Origin: Anaerocolumna sp.
GTDB taxonomy: Bacteria; Bacillota; Clostridia; Lachnospirales; Lachnospiraceae
Assembly (NCBI GenBank): GCA_029256035.1
Contig: JAQSYR010000001.1
Location: forward strand, 1-64,000
DNA: 64,000 nt
Reading direction: 5' to 3'
The position numbers were made by a program, and so were the translations under genes. Within the stretch, counting starts at the first letter, position 1; the number at the start of each line of letters is the position of its first letter. The notes below the pieces were generated by a model. That model worked only from the letters and a program-made list of their open reading frames with translations. It did no database searches and had not been told where the DNA came from. Shown piece by piece: positions 31,480 through 41,300 of this stretch.

Positions 31480-31674
31480 CTATATTTCTTCATCATCATT
31501 AACGTCTTTATCTAGCCATTTCCGAATAATATCTCTCCCACTATGATGTTTACAACCCCAATTACATCCTGCTTTTGCATCTTTACATAATTCATTACAA
31601 TCTGGTCTGTATAGTGTAATAAAAGCTGCCATCTGATCTTCGTTTAAATTTTTTACCCATTCAAAATTAGTCAT
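31480..31674 (-). CDS. Small Cys-rich phage protein
   Basis: 64 residues, 'MTNFEWVKNLNEDQMAAFIT' followed by 'CNELCKDAKAGCNWGCKHH' and 'IIRKWLDKD'. This matches a common small family with a helical start, a Cys cluster and a final 'W-L'. Unknown function. Confidence 0.6.
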   Translation of the reverse strand: MTNFEWVKNLNEDQMAAFITLYRPDCNELCKDAKAGCNWGCKHHSGRDIIRKWLDKDVNDDEEI

Positions 31675-31714
31675 TTAACATTCCTTTCTATTAGAATCAA
31701 AGAGTTATTTTGTA

Positions 31715-32170
31715 CTAACTTATTTCACATTTGTAATTCCAAACCTTACGATAACAATTGCCATTAGAAATTTCTCCTTCGTATTTTCTGATCTGCTTAT
31801 GAGAATATTTCTTATAAAACCGCTTTGTTCTCCATGAAAAATTGTTTTGGATTAATCTGCTATTATGTTCATAGTATGGAATCATCCATATTCTTTTTGT
31901 AAATGAATAAATGTCAGATATCTTCTTATTGTGTTTTTCTCGTCTTGAACGCTTACTAGATTGTTTTTTATTTGCTTTACTGTGTGTAATATCTTCTTCA
32001 AATGCTTCATCACAAAATCCATACCAACCGCATTTTGAACCTATTTTATCACACCAGATTGAATACGCTATTTCGTTGTAATCTGGCTCTTCTCCCATAT
32101 TTTCATACAAATCTAACCGATGATTATAACAATCTTTCCCTAGTGGACAAGTAAAACAGTTACATTTCAT
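31715..32170 (-). CDS. Cys-rich hypothetical protein
   Basis: 151 residues. 'MKCNCFTCPLGKDCYNH' and 'IWCDKIGSKCGWYGFCDEAF' give an N-terminal zinc-binding region; the rest is Lys/Arg/Ser-rich and may bind nucleic acid. ATG 32170 is 6 bp after GAGGTG; the upstream GTG lies within that ribosome site. Confidence 0.5.
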   Translation of the reverse strand: MKCNCFTCPLGKDCYNHRLDLYENMGEEPDYNEIAYSIWCDKIGSKCGWYGFCDEAFEEDITHSKANKKQSSKRSRREKHNKKISDIYSFTKRIWMIPYYEHNSRLIQNNFSWRTKRFYKKYSHKQIRKYEGEISNGNCYRKVWNYKCEIS

Positions 32171-32213
32171 ATGTGTCACCTCATTTCAAAGTTCCAAACA
32201 ATATCTGATTTGA

Positions 32214-32417
32214 TTATCTTCTTACAAATTTAAAGCACCACGCTTCGTCACTTATGAATCTCAACTCTCCATCTTCATTAATATAAAACATTTCAATAAA
32301 TTGTATTTTATCAGATTTTGAAAAATCTTCGTTGCCTTTAAATATTGGTGTAATTGTCAGTGGATTATAAACAACATCCTTATAAATTACCTTATATTCT
32401 TCTACATTAATACCCAT
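32214..32417 (-). CDS. Hypothetical protein
   Basis: 67 residues, beta-rich ('YKVIYKDVVYNPLTITPIF', 'FYINEDGELRFISDEAWCF'). No motif recognised. AAGGTGAG upstream. Confidence 0.5.
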   Translation of the reverse strand: MGINVEEYKVIYKDVVYNPLTITPIFKGNEDFSKSDKIQFIEMFYINEDGELRFISDEAWCFKFVRR

Positions 32418-32456
32418 ATACTCACCTTCTTTCTAAGTCTTAATAAAAACCTGATT

Positions 32457-32816
32457 CTATTGTGTCTTTAAGCCTATCTTAAAATTTGATGCGCTTTCAT
32501 ACATGTCATAAACTTCTTTACTTATCCTTCTTTTAATCTGTGGTAGAAAATTGTCAATTTGTTTTCCGATAATGTCATCTGTTTTAATACCTATTTTAGT
32601 AAATTCATCTTTCCAAGCTCTGCCAATTCCAGCAACGTCTAAACCAACTTCTTCAATTTGATAATAACCAATAATAACATTTTCATCATCTTCAATCGGA
32701 ATCATTATTCTTCTAAAAATTGCATCAGCACAATCTTCAATATTACCTCTGATATGTGTTACATTTAAATCTTTCCACAACACACATCCTCCTCTTTCTG
32801 GATCAATAACTATCAT
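32457..32816 (-). CDS. Hypothetical protein
   Basis: 119 residues. 'MIVIDPERGGCVLWKDLNVT', then a helical C-half. Conserved phage look but no known domain. ATG 32816 has AAAGGAG upstream and is preferred to 32840. Confidence 0.5.
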   Translation of the reverse strand: MIVIDPERGGCVLWKDLNVTHIRGNIEDCADAIFRRIMIPIEDDENVIIGYYQIEEVGLDVAGIGRAWKDEFTKIGIKTDDIIGKQIDNFLPQIKRRISKEVYDMYESASNFKIGLKTQ

Positions 32817-32845
32817 ATTTATTCTCCTTTCTAAACCCAATAAAG

Positions 32846-33025
32846 CTATAATTTGATGTTAATGTATCCACTTAAATCAGATATTACATTCTTTTTGTCA
32901 CATACTGTTTTTACACTTTCTTCGTTATAATATCCTGAGCTTACAATCGTGTCATTTTTCTTCGTGTCTATAACATAATGAAGTCCGTCTATACACTTAA
33001 CTTTATATCTATCCGTTTTAATCAC
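32846..33025 (-). CDS. Small hypothetical protein, start uncertain
   Basis: 59 residues from GTG 33025: 'IKTDRYKVKCIDGLHYVIDT', later 'SSGYYNEESVKTVCDKKNVI'. The GTG is part of the ribosome site GAGGTG, so the real start could be the ACG three codons on or another weak codon. The frame is intact to TAG. Confidence 0.5.
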   Translation of the reverse strand: MIKTDRYKVKCIDGLHYVIDTKKNDTIVSSGYYNEESVKTVCDKKNVISDLSGYINIKL

Positions 33026-33062
33026 CTCATTTCTTAAACAAATCGTCGTTTGTTAGCTCTTT

Positions 33063-33341
33063 CTAATAACTGATATCTAATGCAAAGTATTCTCTTGGTT
33101 CAATAGAAAAAATATCTACTCCTCTGTATACATTATCAATCGTAAATTTATGATACTCTAAGGCATCAACAAAATCTTTTGCAACCACATCTGGAATAGT
33201 TATTACTACTTTTGATGTTTTATTTTTTATAGATTGTTGTAATTTTTCTTCAAACTGTTCTAAATATGTTTCCAATAGTGGTTTATTATTTATGCCGAGT
33301 AAATCATTTAATTGTTTTCTTGCGTCTTTTGCACTTGTCAT
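33063..33341 (-). CDS. Hypothetical protein
   Basis: 92 residues. 'MTSAKDARKQLNDLLGINNK' then a beta-alpha region ('SKVVITIPDVVAKDFVDALE'). ATG 33341 has AA(A)GGAG upstream, unlike ATG 33365. No family recognised. Confidence 0.5.
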   Translation of the reverse strand: MTSAKDARKQLNDLLGINNKPLLETYLEQFEEKLQQSIKNKTSKVVITIPDVVAKDFVDALEYHKFTIDNVYRGVDIFSIEPREYFALDISY

Positions 33342-33382
33342 TAAATTTCTCCTTTCTAAAAGCACTCCAAAGTATTAACTTA

Positions 33383-33943
33383 TTAGCTTTCTCCTGCATA
33401 GTCTCCATAATATTTTTCACGTAAAATCTCAGCACATATACCAGCGTCATCTACATTTTTAAACTTAGCTAATTCCACATGCTTTCCATCAACTCTCATA
33501 GTTACTACCCACCATTTACCATTTTGACTTACATTTCTATATCCTGACTTATTGGTTATATTCTTTGATTTTCTGTTTCTTAAATTTTCTTCATACTTAG
33601 AAATCCTTAAATTTGATTTTCTATTATTCAGTCCATCATGGTCAATGTGATCTACTTGAATTCCTTTAATATTATCTGGATTTCCAATAAACCACTGCAT
33701 CATCATACTTGAATATTTGTATTTTCCATTTTCACAACCCAAATAAATTCCTGCTTGTGCATACCACAAACCGTTTACTGGATTTAATATTGCATGCCAT
33801 GTAACTTTTAAGTCTATTAGCCTTTGTAGATCGTCAGTATCAATGGTCGTATAAAACGTTCTTCCATCTCTCTTTTTCATTTCTATGGTTGTTGTTTCCC
33901 CATTTATTATGTATTTGTTTCTAAATTTCTTAGGTATAGCTAT
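33383..33943 (-). CDS. HNH homing endonuclease 2 (AUA start)
   Basis: About 186 residues. The frame begins 'AIPKKFRNKYIINGETTTI', the usual N-terminus of this HNH family, before the first ATG at 33880. 'IKGIQVDHIDHDGLNNRKSN' and 'LRISKYEENLRNRK' form the HNH centre (DHxDHDxxxN), and 'GYRNVSQNGKWWVVTMRVDG' the AP2-like part. The conserved N-terminus starts at ATA 33941-33943, 10 bp after AAAGGA, with a stop codon two codons upstream. Free-standing homing gene next to ligA. Confidence 0.8.
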   Translation of the reverse strand: MAIPKKFRNKYIINGETTTIEMKKRDGRTFYTTIDTDDLQRLIDLKVTWHAILNPVNGLWYAQAGIYLGCENGKYKYSSMMMQWFIGNPDNIKGIQVDHIDHDGLNNRKSNLRISKYEENLRNRKSKNITNKSGYRNVSQNGKWWVVTMRVDGKHVELAKFKNVDDAGICAEILREKYYGDYAGES

Positions 33944-33974
33944 AAATCATCATTCCTTTCGTTTAATATTATTA

Positions 33975-35927
33975 TTACTTAATCATCTCTAAAAACTCAT
34001 CTTCAGTAATAATCTTAATTCCCAACTCTTGTGCTTTCTTATTTTTACCAGACGTTGATGTATTATCGTTATTTATAAGGTATGATGTACTCTTACTGAC
34101 ACTTCCTGCAACTTTACCATTTCTACTTTCAATATCCGCTTTTAATTCCTCACGATTCTTATAACGATTAACTGATCCTGTAATTACAAATGTCATACCG
34201 TCCAACGATTTACTATTCTGTGTATTATTATTTGCTTTATCTTCTATTACAAAATTCATTATAGTAGCAAGACTTCTGTATATCTCATAATTATTTCTAA
34301 ACCAGTTTGCAATAGATTCATGCATTGTACCACCAAAGTCGTCAAGGTTAGTAAAATCAAAGTCTTCATTAATCAATCTATAGAAATTAATTGTATCTCC
34401 TTTACAATACTTACTGATTGTTTTGCTTGCTGTTTTACCGATTAGTGGGATACTTAAACTATAAATGAAATTTTCTAGCTTCACATGCTTACTTTCTTCA
34501 ATTGCAGCTAATAATTTATCACCAGACTTTACACCAAAACCATCTAATGTAATCATTTTATTTCTATGTTGTTTCAGATTATAAATGTCTACCAACTCAT
34601 TAAGCCATCCTAATTCAACAAATTTTTCAATAGTGGCTTCTGACATCCCATCAATGTTCATCGCATATTTACTTACGAAATGGGTTAATCTACTAATCAA
34701 CTTGGCTTTGCAATTTGGATTAGTACAATATAAGAATTTTGATCCATTGTCATTTTTTACTTCTATATCACTACCACACTCAGGACATTTATCTGGAATC
34801 TTAAATGTATTGCTTTTAGTTAAATTATCATCAACTTTAGGAATAACCATATTGGCACGATAAACCGTAATCGTATCACCAATTCCTAACTGTAAATCTT
34901 CCATATAACTGATATTATGTAATGTTGCTCTAGTTGTAATTGCACCACCCAAATCTACAGGTGAGAAAATAGCAACAGGATTAATTAAACCAGTGCGAGA
35001 AGTATTCCATTCAATATCCACAAGTGTTGTTTCGTATGTGTCATCTTTCCACTTTCTAGCAATCATATTCAAAGGATGATGTACTGTAGTTCCTAGTGAT
35101 TCGCCATAATCATAAAACTCATATTTATAAATAGTTCCGTCTACTGGATATTTATAGTTTATTGGATTAAATTTTAAATCTACATCTTCCACATTAGCAA
35201 CACCATTCTGTACGAATTCTCTTTCAGTAACCTGAAATCCTAAATCAGATAACCATCCTAATGAAACATCTGTATCAAGTTTTTCAATATTATTATCTTG
35301 TACTAATTCAAATGCTATGAACTCTAAATATCTTTCCTTTGCTACGTTTGAATCTAATTGTCTAACACTACCAGCAGCTAAATTACGTGGATGGCTATAT
35401 GGTTCTTCTAGTGTTTCATTGATTTTATCAAAATTCTCCCACGATATTACACACTCTCCACGTACTTCTATATTAACATCTGTACGCAATTTTAAAGGTA
35501 AATTAATACAATGTCTGATTGTATGTGTAACATCTTCTCCTGTATCTCCTCCACCCCTTGTAATGGCTTGTTTATATAAACCATTTTCATAACGTATTAC
35601 AATTGTCAATCCATCCAATTTCCACATTTCTACGCACAATTGATTTCCTACAAATCTCTTTACTTCATTAATATCTTTAGTTTTGTTAGCGGATAACATA
35701 GGCTTACTATGTTTTACTTTAGTTAATCCTTCTAGTATTTCACCTTGTACTTTCTGAGTAGGTGAATTTACCATAATGATACTTGTGCCTTTTTCTAACT
35801 GTTCAAGTCGGTCATAGAGCGCATCATAGTCTTTATCCGACATAATAGGCTTATCATACTTATAATATGCTGTTGATGCTTCGTTTAACTGTTTAATTAA
35901 TGACTTCATTTCTTCTAAATTATTCAT
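33975..35927 (-). CDS. ligA: NAD-dependent DNA ligase
   Basis: 650 residues, full length for the family. N-terminal NAD-binding domain ('NEASTAYYKYDKPIMSDKDYDALYD'-type start, split here), the AMP-attachment motif 'WKLDGLT' near residue 103, 'RGDGGTGEDVT'-like 'RGGGDTGEDV', an OB-fold region, a Cys4 zinc finger ('CPECGSDIEV...YCTNPNCKAK' in two pairs), HhH region and a C-terminal BRCT domain ('LDGMTFVITGSVN'). It seals nicks in replicating phage DNA. First gene after the 36-kb promoter. Confidence 0.93.
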   Translation of the reverse strand: MNNLEEMKSLIKQLNEASTAYYKYDKPIMSDKDYDALYDRLEQLEKGTSIIMVNSPTQKVQGEILEGLTKVKHSKPMLSANKTKDINEVKRFVGNQLCVEMWKLDGLTIVIRYENGLYKQAITRGGGDTGEDVTHTIRHCINLPLKLRTDVNIEVRGECVISWENFDKINETLEEPYSHPRNLAAGSVRQLDSNVAKERYLEFIAFELVQDNNIEKLDTDVSLGWLSDLGFQVTEREFVQNGVANVEDVDLKFNPINYKYPVDGTIYKYEFYDYGESLGTTVHHPLNMIARKWKDDTYETTLVDIEWNTSRTGLINPVAIFSPVDLGGAITTRATLHNISYMEDLQLGIGDTITVYRANMVIPKVDDNLTKSNTFKIPDKCPECGSDIEVKNDNGSKFLYCTNPNCKAKLISRLTHFVSKYAMNIDGMSEATIEKFVELGWLNELVDIYNLKQHRNKMITLDGFGVKSGDKLLAAIEESKHVKLENFIYSLSIPLIGKTASKTISKYCKGDTINFYRLINEDFDFTNLDDFGGTMHESIANWFRNNYEIYRSLATIMNFVIEDKANNNTQNSKSLDGMTFVITGSVNRYKNREELKADIESRNGKVAGSVSKSTSYLINNDNTSTSGKNKKAQELGIKIITEDEFLEMIK

Positions 35928-35981
35928 TCCATTCTCCTTTTAAATGTTTTCTGTTTATTATTATTTTCAATATGTACTAAA

Positions 35982-36042
35982 AACCTGTGATGCCATTAAT
36001 CTAGCCTTATCTCTTTCGCTTGAATTAATCATATCACAGGTT
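35982..36042. promoter_or_regulatory. Inverted operator-like pair around the 36-kb promoter
   Basis: AACCTGTGAT (35982-35991) and its exact reverse complement ATCACAGGTT (36033-36042) start 51 bp apart, about five helical turns. One arm overlaps the -10 box and spacer of the promoter at 36028-36056, the other lies about 30-40 bp into the leader. A looping repressor would fit. Confidence 0.5.
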
Positions 36043-36056
36043 AACTATGTTGTCAA
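36028..36056 (-). promoter_or_regulatory. Early promoter at 36.0 kb
   Basis: On the - strand TTGACA (36056-36051), 17-bp spacer, TATGAT (36033-36028), with the ACAAATAATAATAAACA element just upstream of the -35. It drives ligA and the genes to the left. Confidence 0.8.
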
Positions 36057-36080
36057 CATCTTGTTTATTATTATTTGTAA

Positions 36081-38357
36081 TTACTTTGTATTTTCTTTTA
36101 ACATGGATTGCATAAATGTCATTCTGTTAAAGTTCTCTTTATTTTTTATAGAAGTATTAACTGTTGATGCAGCACCAATATGAAAACAACGCTCTTTCAT
36201 TCTAGTGAGTCCAACATAAATTAGATTTGAATTAAGCATATATGTATGAGACTTTGGTGTCAGTAGAATAATTACCTTTGAACTACTACCTTGAGATTTA
36301 TGAATTGAAATAGCGTATCCCAATCCAACACTCTGCAAATCTTCTCTTGAATAACTAACCTTCACACCATCAAAGTCAATTATCATTTCAAATCTATTTA
36401 TGCTTAATACAATTCCGCACTCTCCATTTGCAATAAACGTAGTATTTAAATTCTCGTCATCAATACAGAAATCATCGTCAATATATACTTTTGCTTTATA
36501 ATTATTCTGTTTCTGTATAATCAAATCACCAACATAGTAAGTTGTTTCACCATATTTAAGAAATGTGTCTGATCCAAAATTTTTATTAGCTATCTTCTGA
36601 AGGTGGTTGTTTAATACAACTGTACCATATTCTCCTTTGTTATATGCTGTTAACACCTGTATATCTTCTACTTTGTAATTCTGTGATAATAATTTTTCAT
36701 ATAATGCAAGAACGTTTTTAACTGATTGCTTGTCATCTACATTAATAAAAGCATAGTCTTTATTATCTCCAAAGTATGTACACTGACTTAAACTGTCAGA
36801 CAGATATTTCTTACAATTCCTAACATCTGTAGCAACCGTCATTAATCCACCTTTACCATATCTAAAGATTTTAGTTAATGACGTAGTTGGTATAACTTTA
36901 GATTGCATAAAGTCGTGCAATAGATTACCACAAGCAACTGAAGGTATCTGAGCAGAATCACCAACCATTAACAACTTAGTTCTATTAAAATCTATTGCAT
37001 CGATTACATGTTTGAATAAAAATATATCTGTCATTGAAAACTCATCAATAACCACAACATCACTATCGAGTTTATTATTCATACAATATGTCCATGTGTT
37101 AGGTGGAATATAAGCTAAACCTCTATGAATAGTTGATGTTTCTCTCTTGCAATATTCCTTTAATACTTTTGCTGCTTTACCTGTCGGAGATAATAACACA
37201 TACGATTTATTATTATCATCTAACATCTGAATTATTGCTTGTGTACATGAACTCTTACCACTACCACCAAACCCGTTCAATATGCTTATATTGTATTTAC
37301 ATAAATAATTAATTGATTGTAGCTGTTCGTCTGTAAGTGAAAATTCACTTGAATTTCTGTATTTCTCTACATTAATATTCCATTCGTTTTTAACAGATAA
37401 TCCATATGAAATATTCTTTGCTATATATAATTCAGTATTATATGTTTCTTTTAATGCAACATTTCTACTGCTCTTATCATAATATATACTTTCTTCTTTT
37501 ACTGCATCTATGAAATGATAAGCACAAGCTGGCACTAGTTTATCACATTGGTTTTTTAAATCTACTAGATCCATTTTAGTATGACCGTTGTTTTCGTTTT
37601 CTTCTAATAAGAATAAGATACATGATAAACATCTTTGCTTGCTTGTCTTTAAATCAGAATTAAAATCTATAATAGGTTTTAACCCTTTTGAAACATTTTC
37701 TATAGAAGCCTTTTCTATTTCCAATAGTAATCCATCAGCTTTTTTAAATCCAATGCCTGAGATTACACACAGGCATTTATAAGGATTATTCTTCATTTCA
37801 TATCTAATTTTTTCTGTAGATGGATATTTATCATACAACTTTTTAACCATATTTAGACTAAGTAATCCTTGAAACTCTGATACCAGCTCTACTAATGCAA
37901 AGTTCTCAACAATCTTTTCTTTGATACGCTCAAACGTATACTCTTTAATTCCTTTAGTTAATGATAAATCAATGTCTTCTAGTCTATTATTAATTACTCT
38001 ATCCACTATATCAGGATAAACTTTAAATAATGTATCTGCTTGCATTGGAGTTAATATTTCTTGTAAGAACAACTGCATATCAAGAGAGGTGTTTGGTCTG
38101 TCTCGTTTAATATTATTTACTTTATATCCATAACCATTCTTAGTTATTTCTTCTGTTGCTTTTACTGAATACAAAATTCCTTCTCCAAGTTGATGTAGAT
38201 TGCCACTTATAACTGCTGTTCCATATTTAGTAAACTTAATAAAATTATATTTATCTTTATCTACATCCACTGCATACACTCTATAATCTTCTGTATCATA
38301 AATACATCTAACTACTCTACACTGAAACTCAAATTCTTTTGTTCCGTTATCACTCAC
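36081..38357 (-). CDS. RecD2-like superfamily 1 DNA helicase
   Basis: 758 residues. After a 300-residue N-domain with HhH-like features ('LCVISGIGFKKADGLLLEIE'), the helicase core has Walker A 'GFGGSGKSSCT', Walker B 'VVVIDEFSMTD', motif III 'GDSAQIPSVACG' and motif VI 'GYAISIHKSQGSSSKVIILL'. This is the order of RecD2/TraA-type 5'-3' helicases. It probably unwinds DNA in phage replication or recombination. GTG 38357 follows GAGGTG by 5 bp. It ends at the boundary of the 36-kb promoter region. Confidence 0.88.
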   Translation of the reverse strand: MSDNGTKEFEFQCRVVRCIYDTEDYRVYAVDVDKDKYNFIKFTKYGTAVISGNLHQLGEGILYSVKATEEITKNGYGYKVNNIKRDRPNTSLDMQLFLQEILTPMQADTLFKVYPDIVDRVINNRLEDIDLSLTKGIKEYTFERIKEKIVENFALVELVSEFQGLLSLNMVKKLYDKYPSTEKIRYEMKNNPYKCLCVISGIGFKKADGLLLEIEKASIENVSKGLKPIIDFNSDLKTSKQRCLSCILFLLEENENNGHTKMDLVDLKNQCDKLVPACAYHFIDAVKEESIYYDKSSRNVALKETYNTELYIAKNISYGLSVKNEWNINVEKYRNSSEFSLTDEQLQSINYLCKYNISILNGFGGSGKSSCTQAIIQMLDDNNKSYVLLSPTGKAAKVLKEYCKRETSTIHRGLAYIPPNTWTYCMNNKLDSDVVVIDEFSMTDIFLFKHVIDAIDFNRTKLLMVGDSAQIPSVACGNLLHDFMQSKVIPTTSLTKIFRYGKGGLMTVATDVRNCKKYLSDSLSQCTYFGDNKDYAFINVDDKQSVKNVLALYEKLLSQNYKVEDIQVLTAYNKGEYGTVVLNNHLQKIANKNFGSDTFLKYGETTYYVGDLIIQKQNNYKAKVYIDDDFCIDDENLNTTFIANGECGIVLSINRFEMIIDFDGVKVSYSREDLQSVGLGYAISIHKSQGSSSKVIILLTPKSHTYMLNSNLIYVGLTRMKERCFHIGAASTVNTSIKNKENFNRMTFMQSMLKENTK

Positions 38358-38370
38358 CAAATCACCTCAC

Positions 38371-41300
38371 TTATTTTATACACTCAAATGCAGTTATAAT
38401 CTTCTCTGTTTCATCTGTTGGAATCCACTCTTCTCCAACTTTTCTCTTTTTAAACTGTTCTCTAAACTCATATATCTTCAATATACTATATTGACCAAAT
38501 GGACTAAGTTTAAATATTTTTGCTGATGTTATCTTTGTTTTAAATTCTTCTCCAGTCTTAATATTTCTTACTAATAAATATGGAGTAGCTGGATTATTAT
38601 AAGTTTTAAAGTCCAATACTACGTAATAATCTTTACTTACTTTTGGATTTGCGTATGTAGTATATTGCAAATATTCCATTTCAAATTTAATATGTTCAAT
38701 GATTGACATTGGTTTATCTTCTAATTTAGAACACATTTCTGTTACAAGTCCTTTTGTATCGAGTTCTTTGTATAATTTCTCTGTTTCTTTACTACTATAT
38801 TTTTTCATCAAAAACTCATTAAGTTGAAGTTTATCAAAATCAGCTTTTTTAATTTGTTTTACATTGTAGAGATTATTATAAACCTCAATTACATTAAGCA
38901 AGTATTTATTATTACCAAACATACTAAAGAAGTTAAGACCTGTAAGAATTGTTAATTGTCTTGCATCTACTGAAGTTTGTTTATGTATATCTGTTAATAA
39001 TTCAATAAAGTTATTATATTTATTTTTGGATAACTCCATTAGTTCTTCTGCTATTTTTGAATTACAATACTTAATTGATAATATTCCTTTGTAGATAGTA
39101 TTGTCTTTTCTGTCTATGGTATATTCTGAAAGAGATTTACCAAATTGTATTGGTTTAATTTCTATATTAAAATATCTTGCAAGATTAATACCATTATTTG
39201 TATCTTCTTCGTTTTCAGCTCTATTCAAGTAAGCAGTAATAAATTCAATTGTATAATATGTTCTCAAATTTACACAAGCATATCCATTCATACTGTAGCT
39301 GGTAGAATGGTTAAATCCAAATTGATATTCCGAGCTATCGGCTACAATCTGAACAAATTGTTCTGCTTCTTTTTCCGCTATTTCTCTTGGTTTACTAGAG
39401 TGTTTACAGTATCCTTCGAGGATTTTAGGTAATTGTTCTTTCAAACCTTCTTGATCCTTTTTGCCTATACAATTATGTACTATTATTTCGTTGGCAACAT
39501 AATTATGATTGTCTTTTACCTCAATATCATAAACATTTGAAATACCATATTCTTCTATTTTAATTATTTTCAACGGTATATATTCAGCCATTAATAATTC
39601 ATAAGTTTTAGGACTGTATACAAACTTTACAATATCTAATGCTTTAGTATTTGTTATTGTGCTGTTTTTATTTAATTTAAATCCATTGTGTTTATATCCT
39701 CCAATTTGATTTCCTATATCTGAAAAACTGATATTTCTATCATTGGCATTCTTTATAATTTCTTCATAACACTCTTCTGGAAGAATGTAATCATATTGTA
39801 ATGTTCTATTTTTTGCTAACTCTAAAATATTAAAATAATCATCCTTTTTTCTTCCAACAATCAATGTTGCTATTGTGTTACAAAACTTTTCTACTGAATC
39901 AACTTGTCGTATGATTAAATGATAGCACATATAATCATATCCTTTTACATTTTTTGACTCTACATATGAATATATATTATACTTCATTAACAATGACTTT
40001 ATTTGGTAGGCAAGTTCTCTGCTTGTTGTATAATATTCAATACAAGTATTTTTTAAGTTGTAACCACCATCAGTATTAAACAATCCTGCAAGTAGATTTG
40101 TTAATTTGCTACCTACTGGATAATTCATAATTTCATAAGGTATTCTTTTCAATCCAGCCTTCTTTACTAGGTCATATTTTGTTAATAAGTTTTGTAAAAT
40201 CATTCTATGATTTTTTGATTTAATATAAATTGAGTATATATAGTCAACTTCAACTCCATTTTGAATATGATCTGTGAACTCACAATTTTTATTATATCTT
40301 GATAATTCAGATACACAGTTTTTAAATTTTTCTATAACACAAAGTTCTGAATTTGTAAAATGTATATTGTTTATATCTCCAATCGAGCCATCTCCAATTA
40401 ATAACCCTAATAAAAACATTTCGTTTTCAGAAAGTCTCTGATTTGGTTTTAAATTATCAGATGTAGGATGTATTACAGATGGTGTCATTACATAATCATT
40501 ATTTGTTAATTCTTTTACTTGTTTCCATCCGTTCTGTGTTAATATTTTGTGGTTATCTGTAGCAATAATATAATTATCTTGTTGTGTATAAATTTTATAA
40601 GTCTGTTTTATACCATTATTAAATTTATTGATAACAGGTTTATGTGTAATATTATTACTGTTATCAATACATACAACCTTATCACCAACTTCAACATCTT
40701 TTATTCTTTTTCTGTTTCCATTAGACATTAACACTAAAGAATTTTCATCTAAGCATCTACGAGTAGTGTCTGCGGCAGAACCTGTAAAATCACAAATATC
40801 TGTTAAGAATTTAATTGTATCCTCTTGAAATATTAAATATCCATTATTATCTTCTAGTAATTTATCAATTTCTTCTGATGGATTTTTATTAAATTCACCT
40901 GCAATCATTTTATCTCTGTATGATTTGCCAGACGGTCTTAGTGCTGCGTTTACCATAGACATATGGTTAACTGTGTGTGGTTTGAAGTTCTTCAACAAAT
41001 CAAATGCATAATCACCTTCAAACTGAAACACCCCTTGTTGAGTCTCTATCATATTATTCCAAACTTTATCATCTTCCCAATTTATTTCGTGAGCTTTTGG
41101 GTATGGTATTCCAGCATATCTACAAGCATCTTTAATAATTCCAACTGTTTTAAGTCCTAATATATCAAATTTTACGTAGTTAAGCGAATCGACAGCTTTC
41201 ATCGCACATGTTGATACAGGCATGTTTAAATCTCCATCTTTATAGAATAATCCAATACTATCAGCCAGTGTTATAGGTGATCCTATAATACCGCTAGGAT

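Noticed and set aside
40628..40828. + strand frame across the intein border
   Set aside because: Antisense to dnaE and its intein, with no ribosome site.
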